Below, piece after piece: positions 51,848 to 61,276 of a stretch of DNA of 64,000 nt (its first letter is position 1; every line of letters begins with the position of its first letter). Under the pieces are notes generated by a model. It searched no databases, had not been told where the DNA came from, and saw only the letters and a list, made by a program, of their open reading frames with translations. A program made the position numbers and the translations under genes. The stretch spans positions 124,001 through 188,000 of the forward strand of contig LNDT01000030.1 of NCBI GenBank assembly GCA_001464715.1, read 5' to 3'. Source of the DNA: Bdellovibrionales bacterium Ga0074137. GTDB lineage: Bacteria > Bdellovibrionota > Bdellovibrionia > Bdellovibrionales > JAMPXM01.

Positions 51848-54800
51848 TTTCTGTACCTAAGATCTGAGCGGAGAGTGCCTTCGGAAACTCGAAGGGACAA
51901 AGATTCTCCGCTAAGACGTTGATGACTCCTTGGTGGTTTTGCAGTCGCCCTTCGATTTCTAAAATATTGGACGTGTAAAGAGCCAACCGCACACGCTCGT
52001 ACACGTCGGGCATTAGAATCGCATTGAAAATTCCGGTCTCGTCTTCCAGCGATACAAAACAAACACCCTTGGCTGTGGGCGGCTTTTGCAGAAGCGAGCG
52101 AAGCCCGAAGAGCCTCACGCGGGCCCCATTTCTGGTGTCTTTAAGTCGTTCAGCACTTGTGAAGAGCCCTCGCGCCGGCGTTTGCTCCATGGCCGCTCGC
52201 AAAATTCGAATCGGATGATTCGTCAGCGAAAAACCTTTTGTGTCGTACTCGCGACTGACGCTCTCCCAATCTGTTTCGGGTCGTATCGCCAAGCGACCGT
52301 CGTCGACACTTTCACGACTTGCACTCATCAAAGTGCTCGTGCTTGCTGGGTTGGTCGCCGTGGTCGCTGTGACCGGTTCGGTTCCATAGAAGAAGCTTTG
52401 CTGTTGAAAGTCGATGCCTTGGATTTTATAGAGAGTTTGCCTTGGATCTTTCGAAAGATCGAACAGGGCCCCTGCGTTTGCGAGCTGGGTGAGTGTCTTT
52501 TTAGGAAGCCGCGTGCGCCGAATGAAATCCTCTAAATCTCGAAAAGCACCACTTTTCCGCCGCGCCTCAAGCAAAAGAAGCACATCGCTTTCTCTGAGGC
52601 CGTCGACCGAACGAAGTCCCACACGCACAACGCTTGGTTTCGTAAGTGTGTAGTCCCAGTCAGAATTTTGAACATCGAGGCTCTCAAAGACGACACCACT
52701 TCGTTCGGCATCGGCAATCAGTTGCCGCGGCGGATAAAATCCCATGGGTTGAGAATTGAGAAGTGAGATAGCGAAAATATCGGGGTGGTGTTTTTTGAGC
52801 CAGCAGCTGACGTACGTGAGAAGTGCGAAACTGGCGGCGTGGGATTCTGGGAATCCGTACTGAGAAAAACCCTCGATCACTTTGTAGATCTGTTCGGCGT
52901 ATTCGGTGCGGACATTGTTGGCGAGCATTCCATTGATGAGCCGTTGACGTAAACCGTGCATCACCGCTTTCTTTCGCCACGCACTGGAAACCACGCGCCG
53001 AAGTTCGTCGGCCTCACCAGGTGTGAAGCCTGCGACCGCGACAACAATCTGCATGACTTGCTCTTGAAAAATGGGAACGCCCATTGTTTTTGCCAAAATC
53101 GGAACAAGTTTCGGATGAGCGTATGTGATTCTCTCTTGGCCGGAGCGACGTTTTAGATAGGGGTGCACAAGTCCGCCTTGAATGGGGCCTGGCCGTACGA
53201 TGGCGACTTGAACAACAAGATCGTACCACTCTTTGGGCTTCAGTCGTGGGAGTAGCGACATCTGCGCGCGAGACTCGATTTGAAAAACGCCGATGGTGTC
53301 GGCTTTTTGAATCATCTGATAGGTCGGCGCATCGTCGTGCGGGATACTGGCCAAAGTGAGATCGATATTCTTCTTCGTCTTTAGAAGAGTGAGGGATTTT
53401 TTAATAGCCGTGAGCATTCCAAGGCTTAAAATATCAAGCTTCATGAGTCCCAAAAGAGCGACGTCGTCCTTATTCCACTGAATCACATAACGATCAGTCA
53501 TTGTCGCCGCTTCCACAGGAACAATATCGACGATGGGTTCGTGCGAGATAACAAAACCGCCCGAGTGAATTCCCATATGCCTTGGAAAGCCTTTGATTTC
53601 ATTGGCGAGCTTCAAAATCATACGAAATTTGTCTTCGCTCACTCCAAACTTCTCACTGTCGATCGGCTGACTTAGAAGGTGCGAGAGGCCTTCGCGCCCC
53701 ATGGTCTTTACCAGGCGATCAGTCTGTTCAAGTGTTGCTCCCATAACTTTTGCCACTTCGCGCACAGCACTTCTCGAACGGAAGCACACTGTTGTGCAAA
53801 CCATCGCGGCATGTTTGGAACCGTACTTCTGATAAATGTACTGAATGACTTCTTCACGGCGTTCGTGCTCGAAGTCGATGTCGATGTCGGGCGGTTCGGC
53901 GCGTTCGAGAGAAAGAAATCGCTCAAAAAGAAGACCCAGCTTGATGGGATCAATCGCGGTCAGGCCCAAGACGAAACAGACAATCGAGTTCGCGGCCGAG
54001 CCTCGTCCTTGATGGAGAATTTCTTTTTGGCGAGCAAACTGGCAGATATCCCAAAGAGTCAGAAAATAATCTTCAAACTCAAGCGTCTCAATCATCTGAA
54101 GTTCATGTTCGACTTGGCGCCTCGCTTTTTCGCGAAACGCTGATGGCAGCGAGTCGGGATATCTCCAGGCAAAGCCTTTATCGACCAGGTGTCTTAGGTG
54201 TTGATTGGAGGTAATGCCTTCGGGAAGAGCTTCGTGGGGATATTTATATTTTAGTTCGCGAAGTGAAAACTGCAATCGATCCGAGATTTCGATGGTGCGA
54301 TCAATGAGATCGGGACGATCGCGAAACTTGAGACAGAGATCCTCGATCGAAGCCAAGTGTCGTTCGGAATTTTGAGTGAGTTTTGTTTTCGCACCGCTCA
54401 ATGTCGTTCCGTGCAAAATGCAAGTGAGCACATCGTGCAGTGGTTTTCGTTCCGGGACGTGAAATAGAGGACGCTGGGTGGCAAAGAGCTTGAGCCCGCT
54501 TCCGGAAAAGTCCCGTTCGATTTCAATTGCTTCCCTGGCCAGCTGAATGGATTCCCAGCTGGAATCTTTGTGAACTGGCAAATAAAGCCGATCGCCAAAA
54601 GCATCGGCCATTTTTTCGATATCGCGTCTGTTCCACGGCGGAAGAGGAATCGCGAGAAGTTCGCCGCTGGCGTGGCCCGCGTCTTCAAGAATATCATTCA
54701 AAGAAAGTTTCGATCGTCCTTTTGCCGCCGGCCGTTTGACTCGTGTGATGAGTCTTGAAAGTCGCGAGTAGCCGTCTTTGGAAGTCGGAAGAAGCGCGAC

Positions 54801-55184
54801 CGGAGATGAATCAAAAGGCGTAAGCTCGGAACCCACATGGTAACGAAACTTGCGGCTTGGATTTGAGTTTTCAAATTTGGCGTTGGCGGCGATATCTGTG
54901 GCATCGAAGAGGCTTGGTTTTTCCGCAGCCTGAAAACCCCGCGCAACACCGTAAAGGCCGTTCACATCACAAAGGCCTAAGCCTCGGTAGCCCAGCTGCT
55001 TGGCGCGAAGAACGATTTCGTCAGGATGGGACGCTCCCATAAGAAACGAATAGTTCGAACGCGCCAAGAGCTCGACAAAATCTTGTCGAGGTCTACCAAG
55101 TCCTGACCAAGACGTCGGCGGTCGCGAAGACGAGGAGAATGAGGAGGGAAGTGCAGGCAAAGAAAAGCTCTTCTTGTGTTTCAT
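51807..55184 (-). CDS. dnaE2: Error-prone DNA polymerase DnaE2
   Basis: DnaE2 (ImuC) is an alternative C-family polymerase alpha subunit that performs mutagenic bypass with ImuB. The 1125-residue product has a degenerate PHP domain (YSFLMGASHPDEIVLRAKQL, with its metal ligands lost as usual for DnaE2), PPDIDIDFEHERREEVIQYI with the catalytic Asp residues, GRGSAANSIVCFVLG, and a C-terminal OB domain (VCFVSLEDETGIFNAILMP). The start has no good ribosome site. It follows imuB by 43 bp and is under the lexA-imuA-imuB-dnaE2 arrangement. Confidence 0.94.
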   Translation of the reverse strand: MKHKKSFSLPALPSSFSSSSRPPTSWSGLGRPRQDFVELLARSNYSFLMGASHPDEIVLRAKQLGYRGLGLCDVNGLYGVARGFQAAEKPSLFDATDIAANAKFENSNPSRKFRYHVGSELTPFDSSPVALLPTSKDGYSRLSRLITRVKRPAAKGRSKLSLNDILEDAGHASGELLAIPLPPWNRRDIEKMADAFGDRLYLPVHKDSSWESIQLAREAIEIERDFSGSGLKLFATQRPLFHVPERKPLHDVLTCILHGTTLSGAKTKLTQNSERHLASIEDLCLKFRDRPDLIDRTIEISDRLQFSLRELKYKYPHEALPEGITSNQHLRHLVDKGFAWRYPDSLPSAFREKARRQVEHELQMIETLEFEDYFLTLWDICQFARQKEILHQGRGSAANSIVCFVLGLTAIDPIKLGLLFERFLSLERAEPPDIDIDFEHERREEVIQYIYQKYGSKHAAMVCTTVCFRSRSAVREVAKVMGATLEQTDRLVKTMGREGLSHLLSQPIDSEKFGVSEDKFRMILKLANEIKGFPRHMGIHSGGFVISHEPIVDIVPVEAATMTDRYVIQWNKDDVALLGLMKLDILSLGMLTAIKKSLTLLKTKKNIDLTLASIPHDDAPTYQMIQKADTIGVFQIESRAQMSLLPRLKPKEWYDLVVQVAIVRPGPIQGGLVHPYLKRRSGQERITYAHPKLVPILAKTMGVPIFQEQVMQIVVAVAGFTPGEADELRRVVSSAWRKKAVMHGLRQRLINGMLANNVRTEYAEQIYKVIEGFSQYGFPESHAASFALLTYVSCWLKKHHPDIFAISLLNSQPMGFYPPRQLIADAERSGVVFESLDVQNSDWDYTLTKPSVVRVGLRSVDGLRESDVLLLLEARRKSGAFRDLEDFIRRTRLPKKTLTQLANAGALFDLSKDPRQTLYKIQGIDFQQQSFFYGTEPVTATTATNPASTSTLMSASRESVDDGRLAIRPETDWESVSREYDTKGFSLTNHPIRILRAAMEQTPARGLFTSAERLKDTRNGARVRLFGLRSLLQKPPTAKGVCFVSLEDETGIFNAILMPDVYERVRLALYTSNILEIEGRLQNHQGVINVLAENLCPFEFPKALSAQILGTEINDKDCSDSEMPF

Positions 55185-55227
55185 ATTTCACGATTTTCGT
55201 TTTTTTCAAAACTTCCTCCTTGAAGGG

Positions 55228-56736
55228 TTAATCAAAAGCTCCATGTAGAAAGAAACGTTCACTGACAGCATCTTGAAACAACCACAAATTCCGTCCGTGG
55301 CGATCTCGCGCGACATAGTAGTCGCGACGCTCTCCTAGAATCGGAGCTTCAAGAGGCCCCGCGCGTCCCTCCCACCAGCTATGTTCAATCCGCTCGATGG
55401 GGCGTTCCGAATAAAATTGCAGTTGTGAAATTTCGCGTTCGTCCAGAGGCCGAGGCCTTGTCAAAAGAAGCGCCGGCCGAGGAGCTTTGCCAAGAGCTGC
55501 CGCGTATCGAAATTTTGGAAGAAATCCTGTCTCATCAAACTCGCCTTGGGCGCCGCCAGAGTCACTTCCAGATTCGCCACCAGAAACACCACCAGATTTA
55601 AAGATATCAGAATTCAGAACCCACATATTCTCTGGCCAAACTTCATCTTGAAGTGAAGCAAAGCCGGACTCCGCTCCCTCTTGCGCGAGTAAGCTTTTAA
55701 GAAGAGAGAGCTTGGTCTGATCGTTTTGCGCTTGTTGCTCGAAGCTGTCTTGCTGTTCTTTTTCCGGAAGCGGATCGACTTCAAGTTCAAGGTCTTTGAT
55801 GGGGTTCAAAAGTTCAATGCGATCGAGTCGGTTCTCAAGCAGAAGCTTAAAAAAGCGAAGCTCTCGCGACGGCGTCGACGGTTCAATATTAAAAATATGC
55901 TCGTGATTTGAATATTCACATCTCAAGCAGACGCGAAGACGACGCACAATCAGACGTCGACCTTCAAGCCGTGCGAAAAGAGATTTCATAGAGGCTTCGA
56001 CCTCGTGAAGAAGAAGAGCGATCACAGACACGGGATGATCAAGGTGTACAAAAACCTTAAGAGGTTCCGTTGGGATAAAAGGAGAAATCGGCTGTGGATC
56101 TTTTGCGCCAGAAGCCTGAAGTCTCAGAAAAACGGTATTCCCTAAAGAACCCCAACGTTCCTGAAGAGCCGCCGCAGAAAACGATTTGAGGTCGCCCAGC
56201 TTCTTAAATCCTAAGAGAGAGAAAAAGTTGGCGATGTTATCGACTTGAGATGAACGAGACCAAGCCTGAAGGCCCTCAAGATGAATCAGTGCGCTCAGCG
56301 GAAGATGGTCGAGATCTGTGCGTGTTTGTCCGGGGGTTGAAATCCAAAAGCCATACTGAGCCGCAAAAGCTTGCGCTGCCGGCGGCGTATCGGCGATGGC
56401 CAAAAGCGCTTTGTGATGGAGCGAATCGAAAACTTTTAAGACAGCTTCAGCAAAAGAAACTTCATCGCCGAAGGTTCTTTGAATCCAATCGTTCTGCGGG
56501 CCGATATCGACAAAGAACCAAACACGTGTCGGGGGCGCTCCGACACGCGCTGCGATCCTTGGCGAAAATCGAAGTAAAACTTCCGCAAGACTTTTCGATA
56601 ACTCTTCCGCTCGCTGGGGCGAGGAAGCATCAATCGCAAGAGCCAGCGTGCGCGAGTGAGAGGCTGGGATCAAGGAGGCCTGCGATGTTGGCGCCGATTT
56701 CAGAATCGGATTTCGAGTTTGAAGTGAAGTCGACAT
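55228..56736 (-). CDS. imuB: Mutagenesis accessory protein ImuB
   Basis: ImuB is a Y-family polymerase relative that lacks catalytic residues and links DnaE2 to the beta clamp. The 502-residue product shows a degenerate palm-like N-terminus (HSRTLALAIDASSPQRAEEL), a helix-hairpin-helix segment (FFSLLGFKKLGDLKSF) and a C-terminal half typical of ImuB (YAAALGKAPRPALLLTRPRP). AGGAGAA precedes ATG 56736. Its first 107 bp overlap the 3' end of imuA in another frame, unusually long for this pair. Confidence 0.88.
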   Translation of the reverse strand: MSTSLQTRNPILKSAPTSQASLIPASHSRTLALAIDASSPQRAEELSKSLAEVLLRFSPRIAARVGAPPTRVWFFVDIGPQNDWIQRTFGDEVSFAEAVLKVFDSLHHKALLAIADTPPAAQAFAAQYGFWISTPGQTRTDLDHLPLSALIHLEGLQAWSRSSQVDNIANFFSLLGFKKLGDLKSFSAAALQERWGSLGNTVFLRLQASGAKDPQPISPFIPTEPLKVFVHLDHPVSVIALLLHEVEASMKSLFARLEGRRLIVRRLRVCLRCEYSNHEHIFNIEPSTPSRELRFFKLLLENRLDRIELLNPIKDLELEVDPLPEKEQQDSFEQQAQNDQTKLSLLKSLLAQEGAESGFASLQDEVWPENMWVLNSDIFKSGGVSGGESGSDSGGAQGEFDETGFLPKFRYAAALGKAPRPALLLTRPRPLDEREISQLQFYSERPIERIEHSWWEGRAGPLEAPILGERRDYYVARDRHGRNLWLFQDAVSERFFLHGAFD

Positions 56737-57472
56737 GGCGATTTCTCCTATGAATGGAATGAGGGACGGGACGGTGGGCGGCGCGAAGAACTTCGACAGA
56801 GTTCGAAGCTTGGTAGCTATCGATAGGCTTGTCGAAGTTGAGAACCAAAGAGGCGAGAGAGCGTGTCGCCGGGGACTCTTTTGCCGTCAGCTTTTGCCGA
56901 CGGTGAAATAAAACGACAGCTGCGCCTGAGCGACGCGCCTGCATGAGGAGGGAGCGACACTCACGCAGAGGAATGTACGCTTCGCCCAGGTCGCAGCCGA
57001 CGAGAGAAAATAACTGTGATGCTAACATTTCCTGTAAAACCCAACCACGACGCTGACGCGAGGGAGTTTTCACAAGAAAAAGATTTTGAAGATCAACACC
57101 GCGGGCCGCCGCTGTCGAAGCGTGAAGTTGAAAACTGTCGCGCTCGTCATCCGCGCGATTCAACCAAGCGACGCGCTGACCGTGCCTTGTCAGTCGAGCG
57201 GCGGCCTCGAGCCAAAGAGTCAAAGCGCCAAGGCCTTCGGCACTTTCGAGAAGACTAAGTTCTCCACAGGGAAATCCACCGCTGGTAACAAAGGAATCCA
57301 GCGCGTTCCATCCGGTCGCAATGCCTTTCGCTGTTTTAATATTCTCTGGTTCAATAAGCTTCAGGCCGTGCTTGAGTCGCAAGTCGGCTTTTAGCTTTTC
57401 GAGTTCAGAGTGCTGAGCGAAAGACAAAAGAAGTCCTTTCATGGGATCATTCGAAAAATCGAAGGACACCAC
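56630..57472 (-). CDS. imuA: RecA-like mutagenesis protein ImuA
   Basis: ImuA is a RecA/SulA-like partner of ImuB and DnaE2. The 280-residue product begins near LRLKHGLKLIEPE, with IATGWNALDSFVTSGGFPCG resembling the RecA/ImuA start, and ESAEGLGALTL, a degenerate Walker A. The start is GTG 57472 or ATG at about 57442, without a clear ribosome site. The C-terminal extension (HRPVPHSIHRRNRHVDFTSN) overlaps imuB by 107 bp. It follows lexA with a gap of about 68 bp. Confidence 0.85.
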   Translation of the reverse strand: MVSFDFSNDPMKGLLLSFAQHSELEKLKADLRLKHGLKLIEPENIKTAKGIATGWNALDSFVTSGGFPCGELSLLESAEGLGALTLWLEAAARLTRHGQRVAWLNRADDERDSFQLHASTAAARGVDLQNLFLVKTPSRQRRGWVLQEMLASQLFSLVGCDLGEAYIPLRECRSLLMQARRSGAAVVLFHRRQKLTAKESPATRSLASLVLNFDKPIDSYQASNSVEVLRAAHRPVPHSIHRRNRHVDFTSNSKSDSEIGANIAGLLDPSLSLAHAGSCD

Positions 57473-57539
57473 TAGCTAATGAGTGAGACGTATTGCGAAT
57501 CTAAAAACGACGATCTAAAAAACAGTTACCAAAAGCGCC

Positions 57540-58406
57540 CTACCAAAAACGTCTAATGAGGCCGACGACAATTCCGCGAATTTGCACATCTCCAGGTTCG
57601 TACCAAAATGAAGTCATCGTCGAGTTCGCAGGTCGAAGTTCGATTTGCTGAACAGACTTAGAACTTGGTTTGGCTTTTGATTCTAGTTTTGATTTTAGGG
57701 TCTCGGACTTGGATCCGCTGTCGACCGACTTTTTGTGCCAGTAAAACCGTTTGACCGTGGCTTCTTCGGTTCCGACTTCGCTGGGTACAACGGCGACGAC
57801 GATTTCACCGTTTTCGGCCTGGCTCTGTCTTTGAACAAGTATGACGTCGCCTTCAAAAATTCCATCTTCAATCATCGATTGGCCCTGAACACGAAGAGCG
57901 TAAGTGCGATCTGGATTTTTTACGAGCGAAGCCGGCACATCAATAAATTCATCGTGATCATAAGCTTCCAAGGGAGCACCGGCCGCAACCCGTCCTAGCA
58001 TTGGAATCTGGAACGCATCGGCGGACGCTGTTGTGTAGGTTTCGCTGGGCGAAGAAATGAATGCAGCTCCACTATCGCCGCGACGTTCGCGATCTTCGAT
58101 TTGCGCCTGATAAGCCGAAGCCGACTGCAAAAGTGAAATCGCTCGCTTCTGATTGGCTCCGCCGAGCGAAATGTACTCTTTGGCTTCGAGCTGTTTGAGG
58201 TAGCGCTGAGCCGAGTTAAAAGAGGCGAAACCAAAATGTTTGCAGATTTCTTGGTACGTCGGGGCAAAGCCGTTCAGCCGTGCGTACATCTCGAGAAATT
58301 CGAGAACGGTTTTTTCTTTGGGCGTGAGCGGAGTCAGATTCGACCCAGTCTCTGCCAGTGCGTTCTCTTTTTTGCTGCCGGTAATGTTTGTGGTACTGCC
58401 TGCCAT
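57540..58406 (-). CDS. lexA: LexA-family SOS repressor
   Basis: The 288-residue protein is longer than typical LexA (about 200) because of inserts in the linker and near the C-terminus. The N-terminal winged helix (TPKEKTVLEFLEMYARLNGF, APTYQEICKHFGFASFNSAQ) binds DNA. The S24 domain has the cleavage bond Ala142-Gly143, the nucleophile Ser177 in QGQSMIEDG and Lys219 in ATVKRFY. So it should self-cleave on RecA filaments. Lys/Ser-rich insert at about 227-255. It heads the imuA-imuB-dnaE2 cassette and has candidate operator repeats just upstream. Confidence 0.93.
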   Translation of the reverse strand: MAGSTTNITGSKKENALAETGSNLTPLTPKEKTVLEFLEMYARLNGFAPTYQEICKHFGFASFNSAQRYLKQLEAKEYISLGGANQKRAISLLQSASAYQAQIEDRERRGDSGAAFISSPSETYTTASADAFQIPMLGRVAAGAPLEAYDHDEFIDVPASLVKNPDRTYALRVQGQSMIEDGIFEGDVILVQRQSQAENGEIVVAVVPSEVGTEEATVKRFYWHKKSVDSGSKSETLKSKLESKAKPSSKSVQQIELRPANSTMTSFWYEPGDVQIRGIVVGLIRRFW

Positions 58407-58422
58407 GACGACTCCAACTGAT

Positions 58423-58455
58423 GTGTAAGTAGAGTGTAAGTTAGGAGTAAATTAT
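58423..58455. promoter_or_regulatory. Three 11 bp repeats, candidate LexA operator
   Basis: GTGTAAGTAGA, GTGTAAGTTAG and GAGTAAATTAT follow each other exactly. GTAA recurs at 58425, 58436 and 58447 with N7 spacing. The site lies 17-49 bp upstream of the lexA start. The direct-repeat spacing matches alphaproteobacterial LexA boxes (GTTC-N7-GTTC), and the half-site matches the GTAA of a reported Bdellovibrio LexA box. Confidence 0.65.
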
Positions 58456-58551
58456 GTGTTGGTCAATAGCCCTTCAGGACCGGTTTATAGAAACTGGACG
58501 ACGATTTTTTTGAAGTGCGGCAAGTGTTTGCGGGGACTTGGGAATCTTGGC

Positions 58552-59649
58552 TTACAGGACCGGACCCTGGACCGTGACCGTGGGTCTGAACTGGTTGAGA
58601 TTGCCAAGAAAGACGTCATTTTCTGCGAAGACAGGGTCGGTGAGGACCTTCAGAAATTCGGCGTGCTGCGGATGATCCGGTCGATGAATCGATCGATGAG
58701 AGAGAACAGCCTCTGGAAAAGAGCCCCAGTCATTGAGACGACTAAAAATAATCGTGTCGGCTTTTACTTTTCGCCCCAGCTCTACGAAGGCGGGCATCTC
58801 TTGAAAATTATTGGCTTGAACGACAAAGCTCAGCAGCAGCTTTCGCAAACGAGTTTCCGGCGAAATTTCATGTCGAAGTTTGGAAATGAATTCGAGTCGC
58901 TCGAGCAACGTTTCAAAGCTTCCACCGCGCCGATTCAAAGCATACGTTTCAGCGGTGGCCGCATCGACAGAAATTTCAACGATATCAATAAGGCCGTGGG
59001 CTTTGTGAAGCTCCTTCCAGCGATCGGCATTGAACATGATGCCATTCGTGTGAAGAACAACACGAAGCTTCGGGTGAAGCGTACGATCAACGGCCGTTAA
59101 GACTTTCCAGTACGCGCGACTCGCAAACGGATCACCATTGCCCGCAAGTTTTAGGCGCCGCAGGCGCGGTAAAGCCTCGATCAATCGAGTTGCTGCTTTG
59201 TCCGCGCGTTGACCTTCAACGGTCCCAGGACGCGCGACAATCAACGACTTTCGGCACGAGGGGCACGACAGATTGCACGTGAGATCAAACGCCGCATTGA
59301 CCGCAAGGGGGCCCGAAGGAACAAACCCATCTCTAACTTTTAGTCCCAGCTGGGACGCGGGACTTTCGCGATTTTCGATCGGTGAGTACGGAGCCTGACG
59401 GGCTCCCGCATCGAGGGCTTGAAGGTGAGGGCACATAGTGCTCGAGCATTGGTCGAAGCTTCCGTCCATCACCGATCGTCGCAACGAGCTTGCGGCTTCG
59501 CCGTTCCAAACTTCGGCCAGAGTTTGCGCCTCGAGATTGCCAACCGATTTTTTTACCCACCCTGGGCAGCAAAGAAAAGCTTCACCTGTTGACGTCAGTT
59601 CAATCTTCTCAAAGGGAGCACGACAAAAATAGGATTGGCGAATCGTCAT
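58552..59649 (-). CDS. Radical SAM protein with an N-terminal SPASM-like cysteine cluster
   Basis: The 365-residue product has two cysteine regions. The first (Cys9 in YFCRAPFEKIE, Cys27 and Cys28 in FLCCPG, Cys68 and Cys73) resembles the auxiliary-cluster SPASM domain that normally sits at the C-terminus. The radical SAM motif is Cys125, 129 and 132 in LTCNLSCPSCRKS, followed by KLAGNGDPF (GGEP-like) and HTNGI. The order is therefore reversed from the usual. Substrate unknown; no RiPP precursor is visible next door. It is separated by 145 bp from lexA. Confidence 0.8.
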   Translation of the reverse strand: MTIRQSYFCRAPFEKIELTSTGEAFLCCPGWVKKSVGNLEAQTLAEVWNGEAASSLRRSVMDGSFDQCSSTMCPHLQALDAGARQAPYSPIENRESPASQLGLKVRDGFVPSGPLAVNAAFDLTCNLSCPSCRKSLIVARPGTVEGQRADKAATRLIEALPRLRRLKLAGNGDPFASRAYWKVLTAVDRTLHPKLRVVLHTNGIMFNADRWKELHKAHGLIDIVEISVDAATAETYALNRRGGSFETLLERLEFISKLRHEISPETRLRKLLLSFVVQANNFQEMPAFVELGRKVKADTIIFSRLNDWGSFPEAVLSHRSIHRPDHPQHAEFLKVLTDPVFAENDVFLGNLNQFRPTVTVQGPVL

Positions 59650-59672
59650 ATCTGATTTTCGTCTCCCTTCGC

Positions 59673-61115
59673 CTATTTACTCACGGTCAAGAGTTGTCGC
59701 CAAGTCTCGATTTCAATTCCATACCTCGCTTTGAACCATTCGGCCGTTGCGACCGGAGTTTGTCCGTTGGCGCCAAAAATACAGCGGTGCTGGACTTCGG
59801 TTTTACTAATTGAGGAAGTCGCTGACGAACAGAAACGCTGAATCCAAGCCTGATTAAATTCGAGCGCAATTCGGTCCATTAACTTCCGGTTTAACGACAT
59901 GACCCAGTCGGCCGGCAAAACAAGCTTTCTTGTTTCGGGTTGAAGACTTGCTTCGGGAAATCGGACGCCGTGTTCGTCACTCACAGTCTCGAGGCGATCG
60001 CGAAACTGAAATTCGTGGCTCTTAACATCAGGGTTCAGTGCGACTTGCCAGTCGGCCTCAAGGGTCTGTGTGACTTGTTTTGCTGTGTACAAGTGATGCC
60101 GGGTTTCGCTTCGATATTTAGTTTCATAGACGGTGACGGTGCCGTCGCGATTATCGACTTCGCGGTCGGGCGTGGAGGTTGTCAGAGCCCAAGCCATAAT
60201 TGCAAAGAGAGTCTCGATTCCCGTTTTGTCCGTCTTTTTTCGTACCGAGGCCTCTTCATATGGAACTTGAACCGTGTACGGTTTCGAACGCCAGGCGTTT
60301 TGCTCTTCGATTTTTTCGTCAACGGTTCCAGCGATTTTTATGGAAAGAGAATTTCCTGAAGCGGGATCATGCCAAATTGATTTTTCGAATTCGCCGCGCA
60401 GCTGGCTTGAGAATTCTGCCACGCGCGGATCGGCGATGTTTCGAATTTCAATCTCAGGCTGAAGTTTCCCGAAAAGCTTCACCGAGTTCTCGGTTTTTTG
60501 TTTTGCGAAAGGCGCGCGAAGCTCTTTGCACGCAGCCATCAAAAATCCGTATGTGTAATGATCTTTTTGCGAAAGACGTTTTGATTCAGAGTCGCAAAAA
60601 ATCTTTCCCGACCGATGAATGACCTCCATCAGAGTCTTGGTTTCAAGCCTCAGAAGCTCCTCTAGAAGGACGCGATCGGAGCGATATTTTGCCAGCGCAA
60701 GAAGCGGTTGGTTTTTCTGAATCGATTCATAAATACCAGACTGAATGAACGCCGAAAGGTGAGCGACTTCTTCGGCGTGGGTTGCGTAGACGGCACCCGT
60801 CGGAATGAGGCCCCAGTCGGATTCGTTCTTCAAAATTTTGCGCATCAAATCGATGCTGGCGCCGCGATTGTCGGCCAGGCGAGATAACCTCACCTGAATC
60901 AGTTTGTCAGAAATCCATTGAAGGCGCGCCCGGCGCTCAAGGCCAATGAGTTCGGCGTCGAGGGGATCGCGTCCTCGTTTTTGCTCTAAAAAGGTCAACG
61001 CTTCCTCCGCGCGACCTTCGTTGAGAAGGGATTCCGTGCGCTCGAAGGTGGAGGCGCAACCCGAAAGGACACCAATAAGAAAACCAAACAATAAAGCCGT
61101 GTAAATGAGTTTCAT
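59673..61115 (-). CDS. Lipoprotein with TPR-like N-terminus, unknown
   Basis: The 480-residue product has a lipobox GVLSGC (Cys20), then a helical repeat region (about 25-160, SLLNEGRAEEALTFLEQKRG). Next comes a beta-rich C-terminal half with a Tyr/Thr-rich stretch (VYETKYRSETRHHLYTAKQV). Two late cysteines (RFCSSAT, HRCIFGAN) could pair. No family is recognised. The radical SAM gene follows 23 bp downstream, so the two may be in one transcript. Confidence 0.75.
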   Translation of the reverse strand: MKLIYTALLFGFLIGVLSGCASTFERTESLLNEGRAEEALTFLEQKRGRDPLDAELIGLERRARLQWISDKLIQVRLSRLADNRGASIDLMRKILKNESDWGLIPTGAVYATHAEEVAHLSAFIQSGIYESIQKNQPLLALAKYRSDRVLLEELLRLETKTLMEVIHRSGKIFCDSESKRLSQKDHYTYGFLMAACKELRAPFAKQKTENSVKLFGKLQPEIEIRNIADPRVAEFSSQLRGEFEKSIWHDPASGNSLSIKIAGTVDEKIEEQNAWRSKPYTVQVPYEEASVRKKTDKTGIETLFAIMAWALTTSTPDREVDNRDGTVTVYETKYRSETRHHLYTAKQVTQTLEADWQVALNPDVKSHEFQFRDRLETVSDEHGVRFPEASLQPETRKLVLPADWVMSLNRKLMDRIALEFNQAWIQRFCSSATSSISKTEVQHRCIFGANGQTPVATAEWFKARYGIEIETWRQLLTVSK

Positions 61116-61276
61116 GTCTCTATCTTTCGGTATTTGATTTCAGACGCATAGGCTTGAACCATCGAGTCTTGGAACATAGTGTTCCAAGATTGGATTGCTC
61201 ACGCCATCGACGGCACCAACGAGGCCACGACTTGACTTAACAAGACGCGGACGCCAATTTGCCTGCGGAGGTTTTC

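Noticed and set aside
53679-54143. 154-codon plus-strand frame inside dnaE2
   Set aside because: Lies wholly opposite a conserved polymerase domain.
58456-59100. 214-codon plus-strand frame opposite the SPASM radical SAM gene
   Set aside because: The opposite strand codes a clear radical SAM protein; this frame has no family motif.
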